DNA of 64,000 nucleotides from an uncultured SAR86 cluster bacterium. Its GTDB lineage: Bacteria; Pseudomonadota; Gammaproteobacteria; Magnimaribacterales; D2472. The position numbers were made by a program, and so were the translations under genes. The stretch lies in assembly GCA_902628925.1 (NCBI GenBank), contig CACOPA010000003.1, positions 34,485 to 98,484 of the forward strand. The letters are read 5' to 3'. The stretch's first letter is position 1. Every line of letters begins with the position of its first letter. Below, in pieces: positions 45,092-52,901 of this stretch. The notes below the pieces were generated by a model that saw nothing but the letters and a program-made list of their open reading frames with translations, made no database searches and was not told the DNA's origin.

Positions 45092-46102
45092 ATGAAAGAA
45101 AAAATCTATATTCAAGATGTAACTTTACGAGACGGGATGCATGCCATCAAACATCAGTATGGAATTGAGCATGTAAAAAAAATTGCCAAGGCTCTAGATG
45201 AGGCAAAAGTAGATGCCATAGAAATTGCCCATGGTGATGGCATTTCTGGTTCATCATTTAATTATGGTTTTGGAGCACATACTGATAAAGAGTGGATAGC
45301 AGCAGTTGCAGACGAAGTGAGTTTCTCAAAACTTACAACATTGATACTGCCAGGTATTGCAGTCAAAGAGGATTTAGATTGGGCATATGCAATGGGGATT
45401 AGATCTGTAAGGGTTGCAACTCATTGTACTGAAGCAGATGTATCCAAGCAGCATATTGAGCATGCTAAAAATTTAGGCATGGATACTATTGGATTTTTAA
45501 TGATGTCACACATGAATACACCCAGTAAATTAGCAGAACAGGCTAAATTAATGGAGTCTTACGGTGCCGAATGTGTCTATGTTGTTGATTCTGGCGGAGC
45601 CCTTAATATGGATGATGTTGCTGACAGATTTAAAGCTTTTAAAGACTGTTTAAAACCTGAAACACAAACTGGAATGCATGCTCATCATAATCTTTCACTA
45701 GGTGTTGCAAACTCTATTGTAGCTCTTCAACATGGTGCTGATAGAATTGATGCTAGTTTAGCTGGGATGGGTGCAGGTGCTGGAAATGCTCCATTAGAAG
45801 TATTTATAGCTGCTATAGACAGAATGGGTTGGAATCACGGTGTTGATCTGTTTAAGCTAATGGATGCTGCTGAAGATTTGGTTAGACCGCTTCAAGATAG
45901 GCCTGTAAGAGTTGATAAAGAGACTTTAACACTTGGTTATGCCGGAGTTTATTCCTCCTTTCTTAGGCATGCTGAAAATGCAGCTGAAACCTATGGATTG
46001 GATACAAGGGACATTCTTGTTGAGCTTGGTTCAAGAAAAATGGTAGGCGGTCAAGAAGATATGATCGTTGATGTCGCTCTTGATCTAAAAAAAAATAAAT
46101 GA
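45092..46102 (+). CDS. hsaF: 4-hydroxy-2-oxovalerate aldolase (HsaF/MhpE type)
   Basis: A 336-residue HMG-like TIM barrel with [15 protein letters not shown] (Arg13, Asp14, His21) and the metal motif [10 protein letters not shown], then [14 protein letters not shown]. It splits 4-hydroxy-2-oxoacids into pyruvate and an aldehyde that is passed to the HsaG partner. The C-terminal [21 protein letters not shown] (last part [18 protein letters not shown]) is the dehydrogenase-contact region. Start overlaps nothing; stop overlaps the LLM gene in ATGA. Confidence 0.93.
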   Translation: MKEKIYIQDVTLRDGMHAIKHQYGIEHVKKIAKALDEAKVDAIEIAHGDGISGSSFNYGFGAHTDKEWIAAVADEVSFSKLTTLILPGIAVKEDLDWAYAMGIRSVRVATHCTEADVSKQHIEHAKNLGMDTIGFLMMSHMNTPSKLAEQAKLMESYGAECVYVVDSGGALNMDDVADRFKAFKDCLKPETQTGMHAHHNLSLGVANSIVALQHGADRIDASLAGMGAGAGNAPLEVFIAAIDRMGWNHGVDLFKLMDAAEDLVRPLQDRPVRVDKETLTLGYAGVYSSFLRHAENAAETYGLDTRDILVELGSRKMVGGQEDMIVDVALDLKKNK

Positions 46103-46962
46103 ACATCGGTATGACGTTACCGGTCATGGAGCCGGGACTGACCAGAAATAATCTTTATGAGTGGACCAATCAAATTGATAACGGCCCATGGAGCAGCATT
46201 GCATTAGGCGAAAGGATTGTCTTTGATAACCCTGAATTTATTTCGATGCTTTCAGCGGTAGCTGCTTGGACAAAAAATGTAGAAATAATATCAACAGTAT
46301 CTGTGCTCAGCATGCACGATCCTGTTTTATCTGCAAAACAATTCGCCACAATTGACATGCTTTCTGAGGGTAGGCTTACAGTTGGAGTTGGAGTTGGCGG
46401 ACGACAAGAAGACTATGAAGCAATTGGATCTGATTGGAAAAATCATCGTTGGAAAAAGGTAAGTGAGTTTGCAAAAATTATGCAATCAATATGGGCTAGA
46501 GAATTCGCGCAGGATATTGGGCCAAAACCTGTGCAAGCAAAAGGACCAAAAATTTTAGCTGGAGCAATTGGCCCAAAAGCTCTAACAATGTCAGCTGATT
46601 ATGCATCAGGTATTGCAGGATTTTCTTTTAACGCAGATATAGATGAGATTTCAGATGCAGCAGTAAGAGTCAGAGAAGCATTCAGTATAAAAGGCATCAA
46701 AGAACCGAGAATAGTAACTAGTTTTTGGTTTGCAATTGGAAAAGATTCAAGATTACAAATGCAATCCCATCTGAAAAGATATTTAGCATGGATGGGGAAA
46801 GAAATGGCTGAAAATCTTGCTGCTAATGCAGGTTTTTGCGGATCAATTGAAGACTTAGCCGGGTTAATTAAAGAAGTGAAAAAATGCGGTGTTGATGATT
46901 TGCTTTTAGTGCCAACATCAAAAGACTTAAAGCAAGTCATTGCGATTGAGGAAATTCTTTAA
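46099..46962 (+). CDS. LLM-class flavin-dependent oxidoreductase
   Basis: A 287-residue luciferase-like TIM barrel. Family segments are [27 protein letters not shown] (quoted in part: [14 protein letters not shown]), [14 protein letters not shown] and [20 protein letters not shown]. Such proteins bind FMN or F420. Homologous genes accompany cholesterol genes in mycobacteria (Rv3520c region). It might supply the aromatic-ring hydroxylation normally done by HsaAB, which is absent from this window, but that is only a hypothesis. The 4-base overlap with hsaF places it firmly in the operon. Confidence 0.8.
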   Translation: MNIGMTLPVMEPGLTRNNLYEWTNQIDNGPWSSIALGERIVFDNPEFISMLSAVAAWTKNVEIISTVSVLSMHDPVLSAKQFATIDMLSEGRLTVGVGVGGRQEDYEAIGSDWKNHRWKKVSEFAKIMQSIWAREFAQDIGPKPVQAKGPKILAGAIGPKALTMSADYASGIAGFSFNADIDEISDAAVRVREAFSIKGIKEPRIVTSFWFAIGKDSRLQMQSHLKRYLAWMGKEMAENLAANAGFCGSIEDLAGLIKEVKKCGVDDLLLVPTSKDLKQVIAIEEIL

Positions 46963-46999
46963 GAAGGAAAAATTCAAGATTTGTTGTTAGAATATTTGG

Positions 47000-47398
47000 A
47001 TGTCAGATAAATTAACTTCATACGAACTTCCCATTCAGAAGGATCCGAATGATAGTCATTTGAGAGACGGGTGGCATAGAGTCGCCGCAAGCAATGAGAT
47101 CAAAAATGGCGAAGCAATTCAAGTTGATGATTTCGCTACTCAACTCGTTGTTTGGAGAGGTAATGATGGAAATCTCAGGGCTTTAGATTTATATTGCAAG
47201 CACATGGGTGCTGCTCTCTCATGTGGAGAAGTCGACGGAAATGGCATTAGGTGTCCATTCCATTCATGGAAATGGAATGATGAAGGTAATTGTGAGGATA
47301 TTCCATATGCAAAAAGAATTCCTCCCAAAGCTGTAACTAGGTCATGGCAGGTAAAAGAGGAATCTGATGATATTATGGTCTTATTAAAAAAAGTGTAG
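47000..47398 (+). CDS. Stand-alone Rieske 2Fe-2S protein related to the KshA Rieske domain
   Basis: A 132-residue protein that is one Rieske domain. The cluster ligands are Cys66 and His68 (LYCKHMGA) and Cys85 and His88 (CPFHSWKW). RDGWHRVAAS, QLVVWRGNDGNLRALD and CEDIPYAKRIPPKAVTRSW match the N-terminal domain of 3-ketosteroid 9-alpha-hydroxylase oxygenase (KshA) rather than ordinary Rieske ferredoxins. The protein ends where the KshA catalytic domain would begin. The following gene encodes that catalytic domain, so this protein probably brings electrons to it, either as ferredoxin or as a tight subunit. Confidence 0.85.
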   Translation: MSDKLTSYELPIQKDPNDSHLRDGWHRVAASNEIKNGEAIQVDDFATQLVVWRGNDGNLRALDLYCKHMGAALSCGEVDGNGIRCPFHSWKWNDEGNCEDIPYAKRIPPKAVTRSWQVKEESDDIMVLLKKV

Positions 47399-47420
47399 AA
47401 GAAAACTTTAGGAGAAATAT

Positions 47421-48269
47421 ATGAGCGAGCAACTACCGGATAGATTTCCAAGAGGATGGTTTGTCTTAGGTCATCAAAGAGATTTTGAGGTTGAGACTAC
47501 AAAAACTATCTATGCATTTAATAGAAAATTATTAGTTACGAGGAATAGTAATAATTCAATTAGTTTAGATCCGGGCCAAGGTGAGTCATGGCCGACACTT
47601 GAAATTAATCAAATGGTCATGTGTTGGCATGATGTTGAGAGTGGTGAGCCCGATTATCAGCCTGAAAAGATTGATGCCTGTTACTCAGATGAATGGTCTG
47701 ACTATGGAATGGCAAGTTTTCTAGTTAAAAACAACTGCAGAGAACTGATTGATAATATGGCAGATAAAGGTCATTTTGGTCCTGTTCATCAGGCACCTTT
47801 TGAAGGATTCTGGAATGAGGCAAAAGGCCATACTTACACTCAAGAAATGACTGCTGATAGCCCTATTCTTGGCAGAGATTTATTTTCTAAAGCAACATAC
47901 GAAGGACCGGCATATATGACAACTTACATGAGTGCACTTCAAGAGGGTCAAAAAGTAGAAAGTAGGTTATTAGTATCTCATTTACCACTTACCTTGACAT
48001 CATTTGAAATTAACTTTGGAGTCATGGTAAAAAAAATACCTGGCATGACAGCTGAAGAGGAGCATGAATATGTTCAAGGATATATTGATGCAAATAACTT
48101 TGCTTTTGGTCAAGATGTAGCGATTTGGGAGAATAAGATTTACATTGCTGATCCAGTAGTTTGCGATGGTGATGGACCTCTTCATAAGCTCAGAAAATGG
48201 TACGGTCAATTTTTGGTAAACAGAAATGATATTCCCAAAGGCCTAGACATGGAAAAAAGAGAATTCTAA
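47421..48269 (+). CDS. KshA-like Rieske oxygenase subunit with degenerate Rieske region
   Basis: A 282-residue oxygenase chain. The C-terminal part matches the KshA catalytic domain: NCRELIDNMADKGHFGPVHQ holds Asp115 and iron ligands His118 and His123, and QDVAIWENK holds the third ligand Asp232; KWYGQFLVNRNDIP follows. The first 60 residues (FPRGWFVLGHQRDF, FNRKLLVTRNSNN) still look like the start of a Rieske domain, but the CxH pair is gone and only MCWHDVESGEP (Cys68, His70) recalls the CPFHDW loop. The chain can therefore not hold its own 2Fe-2S cluster. Good AGGAG ribosome site. Likely complemented by the preceding Rieske protein; substrate presumably a 3-ketosteroid or similar. Confidence 0.83.
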   Translation: MSEQLPDRFPRGWFVLGHQRDFEVETTKTIYAFNRKLLVTRNSNNSISLDPGQGESWPTLEINQMVMCWHDVESGEPDYQPEKIDACYSDEWSDYGMASFLVKNNCRELIDNMADKGHFGPVHQAPFEGFWNEAKGHTYTQEMTADSPILGRDLFSKATYEGPAYMTTYMSALQEGQKVESRLLVSHLPLTLTSFEINFGVMVKKIPGMTAEEEHEYVQGYIDANNFAFGQDVAIWENKIYIADPVVCDGDGPLHKLRKWYGQFLVNRNDIPKGLDMEKREF

Positions 48270-48278
48270 TCCATCACT

Positions 48279-48734
48279 GTGACCCAAAATCTTGACGATT
48301 TAGATCATAAGATTATCCACTGCCTAAAAGAAGATGGACGTATAGCTGTTAAGTCGATAGCAATCCAATTAGGTGTTACCGAAGCAACTGTAAAGAAACG
48401 ACTGAACAGAATTTTGGATGACCAGGTCTGCAAGATCGTTGCGATAGCCGATTTTAAAAAATGTGGTTTTGATTACTTATTACCAATTGGTTTAAAGGTT
48501 AACGGTGATCAATTGGATAGCGTTGCTCAAGCACTATCCTTGCTTCCTCAAGTCTTCAGCGTCAACGCTGTGAGCGGAATCCAAGATTTAGAAATACTTT
48601 GTGCTACAAGATCTGTAAACGAAACAGAAGAACTTATTGACAATATACTTCCTTCGATTCCAGGAATCAAAAGCATTGATTCCTCTCTAGCATCCAAAGT
48701 GTATAAATTTGAAACTGACTGGGCGCCATTGTGA
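48279..48734 (+). CDS. Lrp/AsnC family transcriptional regulator (first of a pair)
   Basis: A 151-residue regulator: N-terminal winged helix-turn-helix (DLDHKIIHCLKEDGRIAVKS, then GVTEATVKKRLNRI recognition helix) and a C-terminal ligand-binding RAM domain of alternating strands and helices ending SLASKVYKFETDWAPL. It begins with GTG. Lrp proteins form octamers and sense amino acids or other small molecules. Its place inside the operon suggests that it controls the pathway in response to an intermediate. The operon lacks TetR regulators such as KstR or KstR2. Confidence 0.87.
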   Translation: MTQNLDDLDHKIIHCLKEDGRIAVKSIAIQLGVTEATVKKRLNRILDDQVCKIVAIADFKKCGFDYLLPIGLKVNGDQLDSVAQALSLLPQVFSVNAVSGIQDLEILCATRSVNETEELIDNILPSIPGIKSIDSSLASKVYKFETDWAPL

Positions 48735-49183
48735 GCTTAGATAGTATTGATAAAAAAATTATTCAACTGATGGGGGCAGACGCAAGGATGTCCAATCATC
48801 AAATGGCTGCAGTTATTGGTGTTTCAGAGGGCACAGTGCGTAACAGAGTAAAAAAGCTAATTAAAAATGAGGTAATTAAAATTTCAGTTATTAACAATAT
48901 TAATCAAATTGAGAATCCTTCTTTAGCATTTGTAGGTTTGGATGTTGAGGCGAGAGAAAAAGATAAAATAGCATCGGCATTATCAAAAATGCAAGAGGTT
49001 AGATTTATATCAAGTCTGATAGGTCGCCATGATTTAATGGTCTTTATTTTGGCAGATGATGCTGCAGAGCTTTCAAAAGTGTTATATCAAAAAATAGCTT
49101 CAATTCCTGGAGTAAGAAATGCTGAGTCGAGCATAGGGTTAAAATATTTTAAATATGACTATAAATTAGCAAGATTAATATGA
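48731..49183 (+). CDS. Lrp/AsnC family transcriptional regulator (second of a pair)
   Basis: 150 residues with the same layout: SIDKKIIQLMGADARMSNHQ, helix GVSEGTVRNRVKKLIK, RAM domain SLIGRHDLMVFIL to SSIGLKYFKYDYKLARLI. It starts with GTG overlapping the stop of the first regulator (GTGA), so the two are made together and could form hetero-oligomers. They have diverged well beyond recent duplication (I estimate below 35 percent identity). The next gene, fadD3, overlaps its stop in turn. Confidence 0.87.
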   Translation: MSLDSIDKKIIQLMGADARMSNHQMAAVIGVSEGTVRNRVKKLIKNEVIKISVINNINQIENPSLAFVGLDVEAREKDKIASALSKMQEVRFISSLIGRHDLMVFILADDAAELSKVLYQKIASIPGVRNAESSIGLKYFKYDYKLARLI

Positions 49184-50709
49184 TTTCAAAAATATCATCT
49201 TTACCAGAATTAGTCTCAGCCCGAGCATTAGAATTAGGATCCAAGGCTGCATTTATAGATGATAATGATCAAATCTCATATGAGGAGATTCATAAAAAAG
49301 TTGAGTTATTGGCCTCAAACCTAATTCATCAAGGTCTAGGAAAGGGCGAAAGAGTTGCTATTTGGTCTCCAAATTCAATTAATTGGATATTAGTTGCGAC
49401 TGCAATACAAGCAGCTGGCGGTATTCTGGTTCCAATTAACACAAGGATGAAGGGATCTGAAGCAGGATTTATTTTAAATAAATCAAAAGCTAAATTTTTG
49501 TTTACTGAGAATGATTTTTTAGATATTAACTATCTCGATCTACTAAAAAACCAAGACCTACCAAATCTGAATAAGACCTTTGTTTTGAATCCTAACCAGA
49601 GCGGAACAGAAGTCAGCATCAATGATTTATTTTCTAAAAAAAGTATTAATTTACCAAAAATAGCCCAGGATGATGTCGCTGATATTATTTTTACATCTGG
49701 GACAACAGGCGAACCAAAAGGCGTGATGATAAATCAATTACAAAACATAAATGTTTTTGATTATTGGTCCACCTATGTCGGTCTTAATTCTGAAGATCGA
49801 TATCTGATTGTGAATCCTTTTTTTCATACATTTGGCTATAAAGCGGGATGGATGTCAGTATTATTAAGGGGCTGTACCGGATATCCAGAGGCAGTTTTTG
49901 ACGTAGAGAAAATTGTTTCAAAAATCTCTAAACATAAAATAACTATGTTGCCTGGTCCTCCTACGTTGTATCAATCTATCCTTAGTTCAAATGAATTTGA
50001 TTCAAGTAAGGTATCTTCACTTCGATTGGGAGTGACCGGTGCTGCAGCAATTCCTGTCAGCTTGATAAAAGATATGAAAGAAAGATTAGGATTTGAAACT
50101 GTTATTACCGCTTACGGGTTAACCGAAAGCACTGGTGTAGCAACCATGTGTACTCCAAATGATGATTATGAAACCATTGCAACAACATCTGGAAAATCAA
50201 TAGAGGGGGTTGAGGTGAAATGCATAGATGTTGATGGAAAAGAAGTTGCCTCAGGTGAGCAAGGTGAAATTTTAGTGAAGGGATTCAATGTAATGGAGGG
50301 ATACCTTGATAACCCGAAAGCGACTGAGGAAGCCATTGATAAGGAAGGCTGGCTGCATACAGGAGATATTGGAATTATTGACGATAAAGGATACCTTAAA
50401 ATTACAGATCGTTTAAAAGATATGTTTATCGTGGGCGGTTTTAATGCTTATCCTGCAGAGATAGAAAACATTTTATTGAATCATCCCTCAATCATTCAAG
50501 CTGCGGTGGTAGGTATTCCTGATGAGCGAATGGGCGAGGTTCCCAAGGCTTTTCTAGTTATGAATGGAAAGGATTTATCTTCTAAAGAAGAAATTATTAA
50601 ATGGGCAAAAGATAATATGGCCAATTATAAGGTTCCTAGAGAGATTGAGTTCTTGGATTCACTTCCTGTAAATGCTGCAGGAAAAATAATGAAATTTAAA
50701 TTACGTTAA
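49180..50709 (+). CDS. fadD3: Acyl-CoA ligase, FadD3-like (HIP-CoA synthetase)
   Basis: A 509-residue adenylate-forming enzyme: AMP motif IFTSGTTGEPKGVM, YGLTEST, LHTGDIG, ITDRLKDMFIVGGFNAYPAE and catalytic Lys in NAAGKIMKFKLR. The segments RYLIVNPFFHTFGYKAGWMS and LPGPPTLYQSILSS follow mycobacterial FadD3, which loads CoA on HIP (the ring C/D propanoate) to start its degradation. Length equals FadD3 (about 507). It ends the run of overlapping genes that starts with hsaC. Confidence 0.87.
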   Translation: MISKISSLPELVSARALELGSKAAFIDDNDQISYEEIHKKVELLASNLIHQGLGKGERVAIWSPNSINWILVATAIQAAGGILVPINTRMKGSEAGFILNKSKAKFLFTENDFLDINYLDLLKNQDLPNLNKTFVLNPNQSGTEVSINDLFSKKSINLPKIAQDDVADIIFTSGTTGEPKGVMINQLQNINVFDYWSTYVGLNSEDRYLIVNPFFHTFGYKAGWMSVLLRGCTGYPEAVFDVEKIVSKISKHKITMLPGPPTLYQSILSSNEFDSSKVSSLRLGVTGAAAIPVSLIKDMKERLGFETVITAYGLTESTGVATMCTPNDDYETIATTSGKSIEGVEVKCIDVDGKEVASGEQGEILVKGFNVMEGYLDNPKATEEAIDKEGWLHTGDIGIIDDKGYLKITDRLKDMFIVGGFNAYPAEIENILLNHPSIIQAAVVGIPDERMGEVPKAFLVMNGKDLSSKEEIIKWAKDNMANYKVPREIEFLDSLPVNAAGKIMKFKLR

Positions 50710-50751
50710 TACTTTTTTATAGTAAGCTTTTAACAAACATAGGAGTTAAAA

Positions 50752-51234
50752 ATGAAATTATTCTTAAGTGTATTTGTATCACTTTTTGCATTTACAGCAA
50801 TAGCTGACACTCATTCTGATGATGAATTAGCAGTATTAGAGTCTTTAAACGCATACTATGACGCCAGAAGAAATGAAGATTGGAAAAAAGTTGTTTCGAT
50901 GGAAAGCAGTGCTGGTGTTCTGAGCACAAATTCTGATGGCAGCTTTCATAAGCCCTTAATTAAACAATCCGCTGATGATTGGAAAAATTCAGGTACAGGT
51001 GGAGCTCTTAATATTTATTATCCTGAAGCTGTACAGCTTTCTAAAAATGTTGTTTTTACAAGATTTTATTATGAGGGAATGGCAGGATTTGGAGACGTTG
51101 AACAGCCTTACAGAACACGAGTTACTATGAACTGGGTTAAAGAAAATGGTAAGTGGGTTGTTAGATCTCAACACTACTCACCAGCAAACTATGGCGGTGT
51201 TCACGTTCCTCAAGCAACGGATTTTGATAATTAA
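50752..51234 (+). CDS. Secreted SnoaL/NTF2-like protein
   Basis: A 160-residue protein with a signal peptide (cut likely after AIA at about residue 18) and one NTF2-like domain: LESLNAYYDARRNEDWKKVV, TRFYYEGMAGFG and TRVTMNWVKENGKWVVRSQH. The fold includes ketosteroid isomerase, but I do not see its catalytic Tyr/Asp set clearly, and export to the periplasm is unlike that enzyme. AGGAG lies 6 bases before the ATG, and TATAGT at 50718 may be its own -10, so it may be expressed more strongly than the operon before it. Confidence 0.72.
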   Translation: MKLFLSVFVSLFAFTAIADTHSDDELAVLESLNAYYDARRNEDWKKVVSMESSAGVLSTNSDGSFHKPLIKQSADDWKNSGTGGALNIYYPEAVQLSKNVVFTRFYYEGMAGFGDVEQPYRTRVTMNWVKENGKWVVRSQHYSPANYGGVHVPQATDFDN

Positions 51235-51252
51235 TTTTACTAATTAGTAAAA
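51235..51252. promoter_or_regulatory. 18-bp perfect palindrome between two secreted-protein genes
   Basis: TTTTACTAATTAGTAAAA begins directly after the stop codon and is followed by two more A. It could be a weak AT-rich hairpin or an operator for the gene starting 40 bases downstream. Confidence 0.35.
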
Positions 51253-51291
51253 AACCTGATAAATTAAATTATTAAATTCGAGGTAAAAAAT

Positions 51292-51888
51292 ATGAAAAAC
51301 CTATTAACACTTTCCATGGTTTTTCTTGCATTCAGCCTAAGTGCTGGATACGAGAAAGGTAATTCAAAGGCTTGGGAAATAAAAGCTTATTCATCTGCTG
51401 CTCCAGCTTACATTGGAGATAATGCAACCATAATTGGTGCTTCTGGAAAAGTTTTAAGAAAAGGAACAAATGGATGGCGTTGTGAGCCTTTCATGCCAAT
51501 GCCTGAAGGCGGCTTCAAAAGCGCTCATGAAACTGCGGCAGCCTGCTCTGATAAAAATGCAGTAGCTTGGGCTAATGCTTATAAGGCAAATAAGACGCCA
51601 GATCTTGAAGCTGATGGATGGATTTGGATGCTTCACGGAGATCTGGGTGTTGATAACTTTACTCCTTATACTGATGGGCAAAAAAATGCAGGTCATAAGC
51701 ATTTTATTGAGTCAGGAGCACATATGATGTTAATGCCAAAAGATCCTAAATCATTGGACGGTCAATCTACTGACTACACTAATGGAGGTCCATACGTTAT
51801 GTTTAAGGGAACTCCGTATGTTCATTTAATGATTCCCCTAGAAGGCTATTATGATTATCAACCTGAGGCATCACCACATTCTCACTAA
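51292..51888 (+). CDS. Exported protein of unknown function
   Basis: 198 residues with an N-terminal signal peptide (MKNLLTLSMVFLAFSLSAG). The mature protein has Cys62 and Cys83 or so, within WRCEPFMPMPEGGFKSAHE and TAAACSDKN, which may form a disulphide. It is rich in Gly, His and aromatic residues: GWIWMLHGDLGVDN, AGHKHFIESGAHMMLMP, then a His-rich tail ASPHSH. I recognise no family. It follows the SnoaL-like gene and is closed by a strong terminator, so the two secreted proteins form a small unit at the end of the catabolic region. A role in binding or uptake of the substrate is only a guess. Confidence 0.68.
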   Translation: MKNLLTLSMVFLAFSLSAGYEKGNSKAWEIKAYSSAAPAYIGDNATIIGASGKVLRKGTNGWRCEPFMPMPEGGFKSAHETAAACSDKNAVAWANAYKANKTPDLEADGWIWMLHGDLGVDNFTPYTDGQKNAGHKHFIESGAHMMLMPKDPKSLDGQSTDYTNGGPYVMFKGTPYVHLMIPLEGYYDYQPEASPHSH

Positions 51889-51908
51889 CATCAGATTGCT
51901 AGTTAATG

Positions 51909-51937
51909 ATGGGCACTTTATGTGCCCATTTTTTTTT
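51909..51937 (+). terminator. Rho-independent terminator ending the catabolic region
   Basis: ATGGGCAC and GTGCCCAT form an 8-bp stem with loop TTTAT, directly followed by eight T. It lies 20 bases after the last secreted-protein gene and just before the 3' end of the opposite-strand tRNA-Arg. Confidence 0.93.
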
Positions 51938-51938
51938 A

Positions 51939-52013
51939 TGGTGCCCTCTGCAGGAATCGAACCTGCAACTAATCCTTAGGAGGGATTTGTTATATCCATT
52001 TAACTAAGAAGGC
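51939..52013 (-). tRNA. tRNA-Arg (anticodon CCT), integration target
   Basis: On the minus strand: acceptor GCCTTCT pairs with AGAGGGC, D-arm TAGTTAAATGGATATAA, anticodon loop CTCCTAA, T-arm GCAGGTTCGATTCCTGC and encoded CCA. It closely resembles E. coli argW, a known phage integration site. Its 5' half is repeated 1.9 kb away. Confidence 0.96.
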
Positions 52014-52014
52014 A
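51976..52014. repeat. Left att-like repeat (within tRNA-Arg)
   Basis: The 39-bp segment beginning TTAGGAGGGATTTG and ending AAGAAGGCA spans the anticodon loop to the 5' end of tRNA-Arg. It recurs at 53884-53922 in the same direction with a single A/T difference. Confidence 0.9.
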
Positions 52015-52078
52015 GTAACCTTGAAACGTTGTTAAATCAACATTTTTAAGTTTTTTCTAGATACTACCTAAAACTATG

Positions 52079-52100
52079 CGGACATACAACGGACATACAA
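52079..52100. repeat. Left pair of 11-bp direct repeats
   Basis: CGGACATACAA occurs twice head to tail, 65 bases inside the left att-like repeat. The same 11-mer occurs twice near the other end in the same orientation. Probable arm-type binding sites of a tyrosine recombinase. Confidence 0.8.
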
Positions 52101-52194
52101 AAACCTAATAAATTTTAGATTTAAATAGAAATTTCTTCATTACAACTCGTATTCCAGAAATACAAACTTTTGCACTTTGGGGTATATTTATTAA

Positions 52195-52428
52195 ATGAAA
52201 ATCATAGGTGCTTTGGTAATCACTTTTGCTCTTTTAATTCCATATATGATGTTTAGTGAATGGATGATCAAATCAGGAAAAGAGGATCAAATTGATGCTT
52301 GGCTAGATAAATGGGTTGGGAAAATAGGAAAACTAGTATTTTATGCTGCTAGAGTAATCCTAGTTGCCATAATTGGGTTTGGTAGCTTGTTTTACTTATG
52401 GGGTGTCTTTGGAATTGTTGAATGGTGA
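52195..52428 (+). CDS. Small two-helix membrane protein (element cargo 1)
   Basis: 77 residues: helix one IGALVITFALLIPYMMF, a charged loop with KSGKEDQIDAWLDKWVGKIGK, helix two FYAARVILVAIIGFGSLFYLW. No family recognised. It is the first gene of the element, starting 94 bases after the left repeat pair, and overlaps the next gene by 7 bases. Confidence 0.65.
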   Translation: MKIIGALVITFALLIPYMMFSEWMIKSGKEDQIDAWLDKWVGKIGKLVFYAARVILVAIIGFGSLFYLWGVFGIVEW

Positions 52429-52889
52429 AAAAAGAAGATTTAGATAAAGAGTTTGAAATCAGACTTGGCATTAACCAAGAAGAAAACGAAAAACAGCAAC
52501 TAATGGAAATGGTTGATGCACAAATACTGGAAGAGTTCGCAATGAAGTCTGGACTTCTTGAAAAAATTAATACATTAATTGAATGGTTTAATACAAAGTT
52601 TGATGCTTATAAGAATCCGCACAAACTAGAGTTATTTCACGGTGGAAACGACAGTGCCTATACATTCATTCTCAAAGATACCGAGTCAATGTGGAAAAAA
52701 AAGGAAATACTTTTTTATATTTGTAAGACAGAGCCAAGTAAAGAACATCCAATCGGATATTGGATAGGCATTGATCATCAATTCGGACACTGGACCAATG
52801 TTAAGACAGGCATAAAGTATGAAGAGGGTATTGATGTTTTGAAGGGTGTATTAATGGATATTGCTGAAACAGGAATTTCTGACTTCTAA
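52422..52889 (+). CDS. Soluble protein of unknown function (element cargo 2)
   Basis: 155 residues with no membrane segment or signal, acidic. The N-terminal 60 residues are Glu/Lys-rich and predicted helical (DLDKEFEIRLGINQEENEKQ). The C-terminal half has alternating strands (AYTFILKDTESMWKKKEILF in part, IGYWIGIDHQFGHWTN). I recognise no domain. It is the only non-membrane product of the element and may be a regulator or effector working with the membrane proteins around it. It starts inside the last codons of the previous gene. Confidence 0.65.
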   Translation: MVKKEDLDKEFEIRLGINQEENEKQQLMEMVDAQILEEFAMKSGLLEKINTLIEWFNTKFDAYKNPHKLELFHGGNDSAYTFILKDTESMWKKKEILFYICKTEPSKEHPIGYWIGIDHQFGHWTNVKTGIKYEEGIDVLKGVLMDIAETGISDF

Positions 52890-52901
52890 TGGGAATCTGA
52901 T

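Noticed and set aside
50752..51234. Delta5-3-ketosteroid isomerase, tempting because of the steroid context
   Set aside because: The NTF2-like fold fits, but the protein has a signal peptide and I cannot see the catalytic Tyr and Asp set of ketosteroid isomerase.
52014..52194. Remnant integrase next to tRNA-Arg
   Set aside because: No open frame or recombinase motif could be found on either strand; only the 11-bp repeats and AT-rich DNA are present.
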